Origin: Physcia stellaris
Taxonomy: Eukaryota; Ascomycota; Lecanoromycetes; Caliciales; Physciaceae
Assembly (NCBI GenBank): GCA_018902385.1
Contig: JABSSW010000102.1
Coordinates: 1 to 29,714, forward strand
Reading direction: 5' to 3'
DNA length: 29,714 nt
Shown here: positions 11,681 to 22,193 of the stretch, one piece after another
How the letters are laid out: every line of letters begins with the position of its first letter
Position numbering within the stretch: position 1 is the stretch's first letter
Program-made: the position numbers and the translations under genes
The notes under the pieces: model-generated
Told to the model about the DNA's origin: nothing
Database searches by the model: none
The model's input: the letters and a program-made list of their open reading frames with translations, nothing else

Positions 11681-11733
11681 AAGAATTGCACGCAATAGAA
11701 AAAAGTGTGCAAATAGCGATTTTTTTTTATAAT
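11681..11733. repeat. Inverted repeat, right arm
   Basis: This is the reverse-complement partner of 11121-11175, with differences mostly C/T or G/A. It lies just before the hairpin repeats at 11744-11872. Confidence 0.8.
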
Positions 11734-11743
11734 TGTATTTGTA

Positions 11744-11872
11744 CAATACGTTTTCTCGAAACTGTATTGTTTGATTGTATAATACGTTTTTTCGAAACGA
11801 TATTATTTAATTTGTTTTTTCTTTTCTAACAACTGTTCGTACAAATCAATACGTTTCTTCGAGACTGCATTG
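11744..11872. repeat. Three hairpin repeats
   Basis: Copies lie at 11744-11769, 11779-11806 and 11847-11872. Each shares the 5' arm AATACGTTT and folds back on a 3' arm such as AAACTGTATT or AAACGATATT around a 5-base loop (TCTCG, TTTCG, CTTCG). With the copy at 11090 there are four. Function unknown. Confidence 0.7.
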
Positions 11873-12213
11873 ACGAACTGTATTGTCATTTTTTTCTTCT
11901 CGTATTTATCGAGCGATTGAAGTTTCAAAAATAGTAAAAAAAAAACGATATCGTAAATCAGTCGTGTTAAATCAAGACGAAATCACAACAGAAATAAGTT
12001 TTTATCATTTTCGTTAAACAATAAAACAAATAAACAAAGCATACAATAATTTTTAATTTTTTCAAATCGATCAACGATTAACAGAGAAAATGATCGAACA
12101 AAACAACAAACAAACAACATGTTTTAACTTTTTCAAAATAATGACTTTCTCGAGAAAAAATCAATACTTTTTCAAAGTAGAGCGAAAAGAAACGAAATTT
12201 CAATAACGTTGTT
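11873..12213. other. No gene seen
   Basis: AT-rich, stop-dense sequence with no repeat partner or domain that I recognise. If the dead Gag to its right extends this way, its second finger is not visible here. Confidence 0.5.
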
Positions 12214-13150
12214 TCATGAATATCTCATTGTTTTCAATTCTTGAAACATTTCGCATGATTCAATCAATAAATCAGTAAATGACGAAACGTTTTTGACAAT
12301 GTTTGCAAACAGAAAACGAACGAGAAATTTTTGAAAAAAAAAACGCATCGAAACAAATCGAAAAATAAAATGAAACAAAAAAAATGACGTGCGAATCGAC
12401 TGTTTGATCGAGTCATGCGTTGATGCAAATGTTTCGATTTTGAACGATTTGAAAACAAATAAAATCATCGCATGAAAATATAACGTAATGCGATTTTGTA
12501 CGAAATCACATTTGTTTGCGAAATTGCATTTGTCAAAATCGCGAAAAAAAAACGAACGCATTTGATGTCGTTGCAAATCAAATGAATTCGACTTTTTAAC
12601 AAACATGCGAAACAGATCGTTCACGATCAAATAGAATTTCTGAATTCGAATGTTTTGATGTTTCGATGACGAAATAAAAAACGAAATAGACGAACAAACA
12701 ATGTTTGCATTTTTCAACGATTTGCACATCGATTTGAATGTCGCAATCGAAAAACGAGAAAATTTCGATGCAACGACTGATCGTGAAACGATTTCTGTTC
12801 AGAATATCGACTTTCTTGATGTTGCAATCGACGAGAATTTTGAAAAAAATAATTAATAACTCGATTATTGAATTCGATGATACGTTTTCTGAACGTTCGC
12901 GTACAATTTCTGATGTAAACATCGAAAAAGACAAAAATTTCGATGAAATGAAAAATGACGAGATAATCGATCGAAATGATAACGAAACAAGAAAAATAAA
13001 CGACATTGATTGTTGCGAAACAGATTTCGATTCTGAAATTTGCGCAAAAATTTTCGATTTCTTGATATGACGAGTGCGAATATGTTCGTGAAATTTGATA
13101 TTGTTATCGAATTTGATCGAATTTTTGCAACGTTTGCACGTATATTTTTC
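12214..13150 (-). pseudogene. Decayed C2H2-finger Gag-like gene related to the intact one at 14.7 kb
   Basis: On the minus strand near 13144-13061 the reading is CKRCKNSIKF...FHEHIRTRH, a C2H2-like finger followed by KKSK. The intact Gag-like protein of the window begins its finger CRRC and has KKP after it. Further along (12214-12729) the frame reads YLIVNDLFRMFVKKSNSFDL then QRHQMR. The intact protein has YLTIDDLYRMFAEKPKPIGL then SQHQIR. It continues with RITLYF where the intact one has SITSYF. These anchors, in the same order, show a mutated relative. The finger has two more residues between its Cys and His pairs than the intact one. No LTRs are recognisable around it. Frames shift between the two parts. 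Confidence 0.75.
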
Positions 13151-13825
13151 AATTCGTTTTTGAATTAATCGAATCTTTTTTTTGTTTCAATAATTTTTTC
13201 GCTTTTTGTTTGATTTTGTTTTTGATTTTCGATTCATGTTTACGCATCAGATAATTTTTTTGTGTTTTTTTGTTTGAACGAATCAAACGCATTTTTGATT
13301 AATTTGATTTTGTTGATGTTACTCGTACAAACATCGAAAATCTTGCGTTATTGATTGATTCGTGAAAATGTCATTCGTAAAAATGCAAATGCAAAAAAAA
13401 AAATAAAAAAAAAAAAACGAACGACGATTCGAAAATGAAAAATGCGAAATTCGCAAAAAAAATACGAATCGTCATTTTGACTGAGTGATAGATAAATTTC
13501 GCGTAAAAATTCGATAAATAAATACGCGAATTCGTGACGAATTCGAAAAATGACTGTTTCGAAAAGTTCGTAAATAAATAAATAAATAAATGTTATCGAT
13601 GTAATTGAAAATACAAAATGTATTGATCGTGTGTATCAAGATATTGATTGTTGCGATATGCAATTGAGTCGTTTTGATTTGATTTGACTGAATATTTTCA
13701 ATGAAATTGATTATTGTTGAAATATTGCAAATCGATTGCTGTATTGTTCGACGATTAGATATTACGTGTTCATGTTGTAATTGATACTAAATGTAACGAA
13801 AATTGTTAATTCGATTTTCATAATC
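13151..13825. other. No gene seen
   Basis: Strongly AT-rich with A-runs at about 13397-13418 and a short AAAT tandem run near 13575. No domain or repeat partner recognised. It should include whatever lay upstream of the dead Gag at 12.2-13.15 kb. Confidence 0.5.
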
Positions 13826-14037
13826 TATTGAAAAAATCATGAATGATTATCATTTTATTGTTTTGAATTTCGTTTTTCTAATAAGTTACATTTGCAGATG
13901 AAAACACAAGAAATGTGCGAATGTCAAAACATTAATTTCAACAAAAAAACGCATTAATTTTTTTTTCGTCAAATTATATCATTGAATTTTGATCGCATGA
14001 CAGACAACATATTTGCGAAAATCGTATTTCAACATTT
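13826..14037. repeat. Direct repeat R2 (partner at 10117)
   Basis: This is the second copy of the repeat described at 10117-10327, in the same orientation 3.7 kb away. It diverges after the shared end CAACATTT and is followed by unrelated AT-rich DNA up to the intact LTR element. Confidence 0.75.
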
Positions 14038-14292
14038 GTCGTTATTCATTTTCAATTGTTTCAATCGATTTTTTTTTGATTTCAAAATTGTCGATTGTTT
14101 TTCGATCGTTTCGTAAACATTTTTCAACGTTTGAAAATTTTTAATGGCATTTACATATTTCGTTTTGATTTTCGTCGTAAAATTAAATCGTGAAATTTTG
14201 CGACAAATTGTTCAATAATTACATTCATGATGATATCATTTTTATCATCGATTTTTCGATTGCACGAAAAAAATTGATCACACGTTCATAAT

Positions 14293-14454
14293 TGTTACGG
14301 TAAAACCTCCACATAGGGCTGGAGTCAGGATATCTTGACAAGAACGGACTAGCGTCTTGGCAGCCTGGCCCATATCTCGCACTCTGCCTTCTAGATAGTA
14401 ACAATTCAAAAACTTTATCCACCTTATTATTATTCAAGCATAATTGCCCTAACA
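14293..14454 (+). repeat. 5' LTR of the Gag-only element
   Basis: 162 bp, starting TGTTACGG and ending CCCTAACA, with short inverted ends TGTTA/TAACA. It differs from the 3' LTR at four sites, each C in one copy and T in the other, and each C is followed by C. Confidence 0.95.
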
Positions 14455-14456
14455 AA

Positions 14457-14473
14457 TGGTAGCATCATTCAAG
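14457..14473 (+). other. Primer-binding site block
   Basis: TGGTAGCATCATTCAAG starts two bases after the 5' LTR. TGG at this place pairs with the CCA end of a tRNA, and TGGTAGC could pair with a tRNA ending GCUACCA, as initiator tRNA-Met does in some fungi. The same 17 bases occur at the same offset in the chromovirus (24873-24889, minus strand), changed only at two G-to-A sites. This supports function. Confidence 0.7.
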
Positions 14474-14683
14474 AATACGATCCCTTGACTCCTATCGTCA
14501 AGGATTAACCTCCTGCAGAAGCAGTCGAGTGACAGCCCGCCGAGAGCGCGAGAGTCTTATTGCGAAGCACATATCGCACCGAAGGCATTGCGCGAAGCCG
14601 AAAGCACGGCAACAGCATGTATACTGCTTATTAGTATTATCTAGTTGCTTGCAACAACCTAGCCTTTGAGCATCTAGTCAGCA

Positions 14684-16292
14684 ATGACATCTAGTCATCG
14701 AGCACCCAGCCGCATGGCACCAGAATCTATCTACTCCAGTTACAACTCGCCAGCATTCTCCATTCTCAAGAAATCATCGAGTTCTACAAGTCCACCAAAA
14801 TTCGTTTTCTTTGCATCGAACGCTCAGTCCCCTCAACCAATTCAATCTCGTCAGTCAGATATCCAGGAATTGAAGGATTGTCTTCTGCACTGGCAACAAA
14901 CAATCAGTCGAACAATAACCCAAGAGGTGGATCAAACTATCGACAGTGTATTCAGTACTCATTGGGCAAAAGTAGAAGAAGAACGCCTGGCCAAGAAACG
15001 TGCAGAAGAAGAGCAAGCCAGACAAGTACGTATCGCCGAAACAGCACGTCTTGCTGAAGAATATCGTCTGCTTGCAGAACAACAAGCAGAAGAAGTCCGC
15101 CTGACCGAGGAGCGTGCAGAGCTCTTGCAACAACAACAACAACAACAACAGGCCGAACAAACCCCCATTGAGAAGACGTCAAGAAGCCTTTGCATGCAGA
15201 CGTTGCAGTGCGAAATTTCCGAGCAACACCAAGCTCCATAACCATGTGCAAGATCACCACCAAAAGAAGCCTGCAAAGCCTGCAAGCGAGATCGCAGAGC
15301 CATCACCAAGCGAAGCCGCAGTAACACCCCCCTCCACACCGAAAGCGGAGCCCGTCAAGATCACAACCGCAGAACCTACACCTCCTGCAACACCTCCACC
15401 ACCGAGTGAGCCAGCATTGATGCTCACATCACCTATTATCCAGTCAGAAACGACCGCCAAGAACTCACTTCCAGATACCCCACCGACCACACCGAGTGCA
15501 ACACCACGAAAGCAGATATCCTGGGCCAAAATAGCCTCACGCCCAGTCATTGCACCAAAGCCTTCGCGTCTCCCAGTCCCTACACCAAAAATCACACCAA
15601 AAGCGTTGGAGACTGCAGCAATTACCTGCCCGCCTACTCCACCGCCTACCCCCCCTACGCCAGTACCGAAACACCAACACCAATCATACCTTACAATCGA
15701 CGACCTGTACCGCATGTTTGCTGAGAAGCCCAAACCAATTGGCCTGTCACAGCACCAGATTCGCCGCTCTTCTCCGCCGAGCGTTGGCCCTCGTCAATCG
15801 ATTCAACGAGGCCCCATACAAACCAGCATCACGTCCTACTTCAGGCCTGCAGCCAATGAGAGCAAGCCGATTAGTCAGGGCTCGAAAACACCAAATCCGA
15901 GGAGTTTTCACCAACTCATGACTGCGGAACCAAGCCGCATTACCCCCAGCAAGTGGTCTGAGAAATCGAGCATTTTACCATACAAAACATCGACTTTCTC
16001 CCGCCCACATACCTCAGAGATATCGAGCATCCTGCCATACAAAATGCCAGGTATCTCACGGTTCCAACTAATGGCCGCATCTTGCAAATCCACGGCCCGG
16101 TTACCTGCTTCAATTCAAGCCTCCACAAGCCTCTCCCACTCCTGCCGCATATGCTGTGGTACTTTCGGATCGAATAATGGCCTGCATCGGCACCTACGAG
16201 CAAACCATTTCGGTCATGCATCTCGCCATGGATCTGAGAAGCATCGAGCGCCCGGGCGCAATGTCATGGCACGGAGATCCTTGACCTCTTGA
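14684..16292 (+). CDS. Gag-like protein with two C2H2 fingers, broken by one frameshift
   Basis: Probably the structural, nucleic-acid-binding protein of the element. It starts at the ATG at 14684. Residues 1 to about 90 are Ser/Pro-rich, and about 90-155 form a charged Glu/Arg/Gln-rich helix, probably a coiled coil, ending in eight Gln from a CAA tract (15128-15151). The frame then closes at 15241, while the next frame (open from 15105 to 16292) carries the rest. That part has a C2H2 finger C-x2-C-x12-H-x3-H (15192-15263), a long Pro/Thr-rich region, the conserved block YLTIDDLYRMF (near 15690), and a last finger C-x2-C-x12-H-x4-H (16143-16208). A run of five C at 15162-15166 is the likeliest indel site. 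Joined, it would be about 535 residues. It has no CCHC knuckle and no enzymatic domain. Gag identity is inferred from its place between LTRs and from relatives in the window. Confidence 0.8.
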
Positions 16293-16417
16293 CGGAGAAA
16301 TAGGCCATTTCCTTACTTCTTTTCAGGTATTACTAATAGATTTCTCGAAGGATGGATCGCATGTCCCGCCATGTGGCACAACGAGGGCGTTGTGATCTTC
16401 TTTTCGTTGGTGGCATC

Positions 16418-16579
16418 TGTTACGGTAAAACCTCCACATAGGGCTGGAGTCAGGATATCTTGACAAGAACGGACTAGCGCCTTGGCAGCCTGGCCCATAT
16501 CTCGCACTCTGCCTTCTAGATAGTAACAATTCAAAAACTTTATTCATCTTATTATTATTCAAGCATAATTGCTCTAACA
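16418..16579 (+). repeat. 3' LTR of the Gag-only element
   Basis: 162 bp, the same length as the 5' LTR and about 97.5 percent identical to it. It is followed at once by ATAAT, the target-site duplication. Being nearly identical and unmutated, it marks the youngest insertion in the window. Confidence 0.95.
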
Positions 16580-17529
16580 ATAATAATTGTTCAAAATTTC
16601 ATTTTTTTTGTCAATTGTTTTTAATTTGTCAAATCAATTTTTTCGAATTTTTTGTTTAATTTTTTTTTTGAAAATCGTTTCAACAACAATGTCACGAAAA
16701 TATTTTTGTTCGCAAAGTTTGTTTCAACATTTTTTTTAATCATTTGTTGAATCGTGAATGATTTTTTAATTCAAAATTCGATTTCGTTTTTCAATTTTGA
16801 TTCGATTTTTGCAATTCATTCGTTTGATTCAAAATCGTCGTCGAATGTTTTTTGATTTTTTGAAATCATCGTCGTACAAATTTGTTTTCAATGAAATAAT
16901 TCAATTGAAATTTTTTCATTTTGATAAACTTGATTGATTGATTCTGAATAATGAATGATTGTTGTATTATATTATTGAAAAAATCGACAATATTGTTAAT
17001 TTAATTAATTGAATTTTGTTGTTGAATAGAATTAAAATTACGTGTTCGATTGATGTGTTTTTCAAATAACGTAAAAAATGATTGATTTTTCGAAACAATG
17101 TTCGAATGAACAAAATTGTTAATTCGATTCGTATTAAATGACGATATGTAAAATTGACGTTTTCGATAAACAATAAATGATAAAATCACAATTTTTTTTT
17201 AAATGAAAACATTTTTTGAATAATGAATATCAAAACAGAAAATAATGTTTTGAAATTTTTGCAAATCAAATTTTTGTTTCGAATATTAAAAAGTTTAAAA
17301 ACAAATTTTTTTTGAAAATTTTCAAATATATGCGTATGTCGTTATTTTTCACTAATTCGTTGACATTAATTATTCTGATAATAAATTCGTACGAAACATA
17401 TTTGATGAATTTTCTGTCAAATAATGATATGAATGATTGATGTTTACATTGTCGTGAAATAAATATAAATTGTTTTTAATTTTGAAAATGTTTCGATAAC
17501 ATCGAATATTCACAACGTAACAAAATTTT
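16580..17529. other. AT-rich mutated DNA, no gene seen
   Basis: This continues the AT-rich sequence that the Gag-only element interrupted. Only short open frames occur and I recognise no domain. It passes into the minisatellite at about 17.53 kb. Confidence 0.6.
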
Positions 17530-17625
17530 TTAACGATATAATTCGTTGATATTGATGTTATTGTTGAATAATTTGAATTGCACGTCGTTTTTCGTCGTTT
17601 AATGTTGAATGATTCGAACGACACG
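17530..17625. repeat. Minisatellite, left part
   Basis: About two units of the array that resumes at 25086, including GCACGTCGTTTTTCGTCG and GAACGACACG. It is cut at ACACG (17621-17625), the target-site duplication of the chromovirus, so the array was split by that insertion. Confidence 0.75.
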
Positions 17626-17819
17626 TGTTATGCGTAATGTGTGAATTGATTCATTTAGAAATTATGAACGACGAAATGTCAATTTATGTACAGTAACTGC
17701 GAATCAGTTGCCTGATCATCATTCATTTAATATGAAACGATGACAAAATTCTTGCCAAATGTCTTGCAAAAATATTCGATCTAATTTCAAATCACTCAAT
17801 CTGATTTTATGTCATAACA
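17626..17819 (-). repeat. 3' LTR of the chromovirus
   Basis: 194 bp, beginning TGTTATGCG and ending CATAACA on the plus strand. It has exactly the same length as its partner at 24892, with no indels and 15 transitions between them. It directly follows ACACG. Confidence 0.95.
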
Positions 17820-17993
17820 ATTTGTCAATCAAAAAAAAAAAAATCAATGTCTTCATTGAGTTTCATGTTTTATCATTATGCGTAATCATGTCATGCATCA
17901 ATCTATTTTTTTCTCGTTTTTTTTTTGTCGTTACGATCATCAAAGTTTTGCGAATGATTGAATTCGTATTGCTCAATGAAATTCTGAAAATTC

Positions 17994-18235
17994 TGTAATT
18001 CGAAAATAAATCGTCATTCGTCATATTTCGACTCATAGTCGATTCATCTGACTAGATATTGAATTACGAAAATTTTGTTGTATTTTCTGATACGTTTGTC
18101 GACTAGTTTCTCGATTTCATAAAACTTGTATTGATTCGTATCGTTTTCGATCTCAATGAAGTCAAAATAATGAAAACGCGAACGATTGTAAAAATCAACT
18201 TCGACAAATGTTGATTCGAACTGTGCAATAAACAC
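17994..18235 (-). pseudogene. Chromodomain remnant of element 2
   Basis: The minus-strand frame reads YEIEKLVDKRIRKYNKIFVI then QYLVR, followed by TGA, IDYESKYDE, and TGA again. The two TGA codons sit where chromodomains have Trp (YLVRW and the W after YDE), and TGG to TGA is the expected mutation. Chromodomains at the end of integrase steer chromovirus insertion toward marked chromatin, commonly H3K9-methylated heterochromatin. This fits an element sitting in a heterochromatin-like AT-rich block. It follows the integrase C-terminus directly. Confidence 0.88.
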
Positions 18236-18250
18236 AACGAAATGAATTCG

Positions 18251-19492
18251 TCATGTTGATGACAATTTCAATCTGTACGCGAAACGTTCGATGCGTTCAA
18301 AAATTCGAAATGATTCGCAACGTTGTTGAAATAGTTTCGAATTTGATTTGTCAAACAGCTTGTAATCTTTGTTGAATTGTAAATAAATTTTTTCATTTTG
18401 TTTTAGTCGAATAAAAGTATGACGCGAATCATAATATATTTTGATTTTGACAATCGCAAAATTCGTGACATCGACAATTTCTCGCTGATATTTCATGCGT
18501 TGAATTGACAAATTCTGTATCTCTGTTGTGTTAAATGCGATTAGATTTGATATCGCGTCTCTGACTTTGAATTCGTATATGATCTCATTGAATGATAAAT
18601 CTGTAACGATGTTAAACGTGTTGTTTAATTGCGATTGAATTGCAAAAAAAATTAAAATGTAATCGATGTTCGAAAACTCGATGACGAAATATCTGATAAC
18701 AATCTCAACAATCTGATTGATTCGTTTTGACGAGTCATTCGTTTGCGAATGATATGTCATTGAAATTAACAATCTCGTGTTTAATTTGATGAAAAACATT
18801 TGTCAAAAATTCGACATGAATTTTGAATCACGATCGAAAATTATAGTTTCAAACATTTTTCAATCGACGATCAATAATTTGTTCAATAATGCGTTGATTC
18901 ATTTCTTCGCTTCATAAATGTTTTTGTCGAAAATCAATGAAACTCGACGAAAATGTTTACATGTTGCGAACATAACAATGTTCATTTCGTCGAGCATAAC
19001 TAAAATGAAATCAATAACAATGATATGAAACGAACGCGAGACGAATGTAATAAACATGAATTTCTCGTACGATCGATGACGTTTGATTTGTGTCAATTGA
19101 CAAATAAAACAATACTCGATGTATTTTCTAATCTTTCGCGAAAATCGAAATATGTATAACGTATTGAAAATTCTGTCATAACATCGATGAATTTCTGAGT
19201 GCTGATTCGTATCGTGAATTAAACGAAATATTTCGCGTTTCACAATCACAAATATACACGATCGACGCGTGTCAATATCAACATGATATATAATGTCATT
19301 CGTATTCAACGCGAAGTTGATTTCTGTTCTGAATTTCTTTGATATAAATTTCGTATCGTCATTTTTTTGCTCATTGACGTTTCGTTTCGCTACGTTGTTT
19401 TCGAACGACGACGAGATTTGAAAATTTCGAATCGACAAATTTTGTTTCTTTTCGTGCACTCGAATCGTCAACGATTTTAACATCGTGATCAT
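18251..19492 (-). pseudogene. Integrase remnant of element 2
   Basis: At 18899-19492 the frame has the zinc-binding domain, H-x4-H (HDTNQH) and C-x2-C (CFIC). After it comes FHIIVIDFILVM with the first catalytic Asp. Near 18830, FDRDSKFM holds the second catalytic Asp. At 18251-18799, YHSQTNDSSKRINQIVE is where the third catalytic residue, Glu, should be. It is Lys here. The C-terminal part KDYKLFDKSNSKLFQQRCES then FRIFERIERFAYRL is the GPF/Y-like module, with Gly and Pro mutated. At least one Trp has become a stop between the two frames. Integrase would join the cDNA to the host DNA, but this copy cannot work. Confidence 0.92.
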
Positions 19493-20199
19493 GTTTCGTC
19501 ACGTTTTTTCGTTCTGATATTCGTTTTTGATTTTTTCTTTAAATCTTTCGACATTGCGATGAATGTGTCTTGAAAAACGTAGCAATCGAAATTATTCGAA
19601 AAATCGATCATTTTTTCATGATATGTGTTCAAATCAAATTTATTTTTTGAATTCACGTCGATCTGTTCATTGTCAAACGCTAATTTTGATAGCGCATTCG
19701 ATACAACATGATTTTTTTCTGATTTGTATTTAATTTTCAATCTAAATTGCGACAGATAAACGAAAACACGAACGAAACGAAAATTGAATTTATTTGTGTT
19801 GCTCGAATTCATCGTGATCTGTTTAGCGATGAAAATATTAACGACATGATTCGTGAACACAACAATGATATTCTTGATTGCTTCTATCATATGTCGAACT
19901 CTTTTGACAATTCATATTAAATCACACATTTCGAGTTCGATGAATCAATATTTGATTTCGACTTCGTTCAACATTCGATTTAAAAATAAAATGAACTCGA
20001 TATCGTTACGTTTGAATTTGTCTGAATTATTGTTTGTTTTGAGATGATAAATCATCGCGTCGAATTCGCGTCGTTTAAACGCGTCGATATCGATGTACAA
20101 CTCTCGATCGAAATTGAAATGTATCAAAAATGAGATTTTGCTAAAAATCTTCTGCAATAGTCGATATGATTTTAATTTCTTAATTGAAAAATTGTTCAT
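19489..20199 (-). pseudogene. RNase H remnant of element 2
   Basis: At 19945-20199 the frame reads ELYIDIDAFKRREFDAMIYH, matching the family's LYIDIDASxxGxGA start, where the second Asp is catalytic. Gly codons have become Glu or Asp. At 19489-19890, NIFIAKQITMNSSNTNK and FRLKIKYKSEKNHVVSNALS complete the fold. The last segment corresponds to YRPGKxNxxADALSR, with Gly to Glu and Asp to Asn. A stop separates the halves. The domain follows RT as in all Ty3/Gypsy elements. Confidence 0.9.
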
Positions 20200-20325
20200 T
20201 ACAATTTTCTGCGAATAAATCTTGCGAATCGTTTTCTTGTTGAATGAAAATTGACGTAAAAATAGAATTTTGCGACGTTGTAACGCGTTCGTTTTTTGAA
20301 CGTAAAACGCGACAAAATCTCGTAA

Positions 20326-21098
20326 TCATTCTGTTAAATCTAGATAAATTTTCAGATTTTTCAAAATATAGAGAAAATTCAATTTGACTATTGTTTTCAA
20401 CTTATCGATTGCGATAATGAAATCAAAAACGTCAATTTTTTGATCAAAAAATGCGATCGTAAAATAGTCGAGAAATGATTTCTTCGACGACAAATTAATT
20501 TCATAAATATTCAGTCGTTCGAACATCGAATGAAAATGAGTCATATGTTTCTCAAAAATATTGAAAAAAACGACAATGTCGTCTACGTAAACACGAGCAA
20601 ACTCGCGAAAATTTCGAAAAATAAAATCGATTCGTCGCTGTACGTATGATGATGAATTTTTGAAACTCATCACGACGACGTTAAATTGTTCTTGCTCTCT
20701 ATGTGAAACGACGATAAACTTATGTCTGTCTGCAAACTTTATCAATCATTGATGAAAAAAAATTCGCGACGTCGAACACAAAAATGAATCTGCATTCAAT
20801 TACGACTGAAATAATGTCGAATTGAAATGACATAAAATAAATCGATAAAAATGATTTTATTTAAATCACGTATGTTCACAACGACGCGCTTTTTGCGTTT
20901 TGAATCGTTTGATTCAAATATTGATTCGTCAAATTGCGAATACTGAATAATCGTGCGACGTAAATTGAGAATGTATTTCATACGCTTTTGTGCATGTAAT
21001 TTGTCAAAAATCTCGTTTACAAACTTTCTGTTTGCGAAATCAAACGAATACATCTTTGCTGCTTCAATTTTCGCGTCGAATTTGAATTCAATTGACAT
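20326..21098 (-). pseudogene. Reverse transcriptase remnant of element 2
   Basis: At 20796-21098 the frame gives the palm start RVVVNIRDLNKI, where the family has RVVVDIRGLNKI. At 20326-20745 it gives HREQEQFNVVVMSFKNSSSY, then VQRRIDFI, then the catalytic box YVDD in ARVYVDDIVVFF, then LNIYEINLSSKKSFLDY. YVDD itself is preserved, but the first catalytic Asp (RVVVD) is Asn, and stops break the frame between the two parts and after LDLTE. The motifs and their order identify a Ty3/Gypsy RT. Confidence 0.92.
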
Positions 21099-21140
21099 TC
21101 ATTCTTCAGACGAAATTCGCACAGTAAATTCGTTATCATT

Positions 21141-22181
21141 TCACAATTCTGAATAATTCTCGATTACATTTGCAAACTTAATTCGTGCGTTAATATCATC
21201 GTAAATCGTGATATTTGCGAGCAAGATTTTCTCAACATTAATGCTTGAATTTGAGACAGAATTGTTAGAATTCTCGCACGAATTAATTGCAAAATTGATC
21301 GTAGAATTGAAATTTGAAACGACGAAATTAAACGCGATCGCATCGTGCAAATTCTCATAGTTAATCGCGATAGTCGCGTCAGCGATCAAAGTCGAAACAT
21401 CAAATTTCATAATTTGTTTGAATCAATTTCGTGAAACAGATTTATGAGCATTAGCAACTAAATGAGCGTATTTCGAATCAATTAAATAACATTTTTTTTT
21501 CTCGTATTTTTGTACGAGTCTCAAACGCGTATTTTTGAGAATGTAAACATTCTCAAAGTTGATGTTGTTAATTTAAATCATTTCTGTATGTGCATCAATG
21601 ATATGAAAAAATACGTTTTCATTTGAATTTAATCGTTCAATTCGCGAAAACGTGAACATAAAATCGCGTTCAGTAAATAGACTATTCTTTTCACGTAATT
21701 TGAAAAAAATCGTAAAAATTGATTTAGTTGAAATTTTAATAATTTCGTTGACACGAATCACGCGTTTGACTTGTGAATTTGCATTGATGACATTGAGTTG
21801 TATTTTAATGTTTTTGCAATTTTCGATGATAACAATCTGTTTGTCTACATCTATACTCATTCGTTTTGAACTCAATATATCATTGTCAAAAAAAATCTTT
21901 GTTTTCAATTTTTTCACTATGTAAATCTGCCGAATGAACGTGACAATCGCATTCTCGTCATCAATCGAAATTTCAAAAACACGAAAAGTTAATGAAATAT
22001 GATCAATTGTTGTGACGACGACATTTTCGATGTCGCGAATTTTGAGAAATTTCATGATTTGTCGCGCATGTGTTTTGTAATCAAATATTTTTTGCATCAG
22101 AAATTTACGATCGATTAAAAATGCATCGCATTCGATATCGACGCATATATCAATGAAAAATTGTTTTATGTTTGTTTTCAT
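21141..22181 (-). pseudogene. Protease and linker remnant of element 2
   Basis: At 21573-22181 a frame of about 200 residues begins near the aspartic protease active site, IDICVDIECDAFLIDRKFL. The D-T/S-G triad reads D-I-E, consistent with ACN to ATN and GGN to GAN changes. The remainder (IYIVKKLKTKIFFDNDIL) fits the second half of a retropepsin-like fold. The frame at 21141-21410 (ILLANITIYDDINARIKFAN) is the linker just before RT. The protease would process the polyprotein but has lost its active-site Gly. Confidence 0.85.
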
Positions 22182-22193
22182 CGTGACGTAACG

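Larger units (their letters stand above)
14293..16579 (+). mobile_element. Intact Gag-only (non-autonomous) LTR retrotransposon
   Basis: A 2,287-bp element bounded by two 162-bp LTRs (TGTTACGG...TAACA) and flanked by the 5-bp duplication ATAAT (14288-14292 and 16580-16584). The LTRs differ at only four positions, all C/T. Base composition is ordinary, in contrast to the AT-rich DNA on both sides, so it arrived after most of the decay. The interior holds a primer-binding-site block at 14457-14473 and one Gag-like gene. There is no room for protease, RT, RNase H or integrase, so it must depend on another element. No clear polypurine tract is visible directly before the 3' LTR. The primer site matches that of the chromovirus at 17.6-25.1 kb, a likely helper type (inference). 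Confidence 0.93.

Noticed and set aside
14225-14455. Minus-strand open frame inside the LTR, repeated at 16323-16580
   Set aside because: It is the reverse reading of the two LTRs. The similarity is that of the repeat, not of a protein.
15114-15120. A start for the second half of the Gag-like gene
   Set aside because: The first codon of that stretch is GTG and lies inside the upstream coding frame. It is an open-frame boundary, not a fungal start.
14855-15733. Minus-strand Cys-, Val- and Gly-rich open frames
   Set aside because: They are reverse-strand readings of the CAA tract and Pro-rich part of the Gag-like gene.
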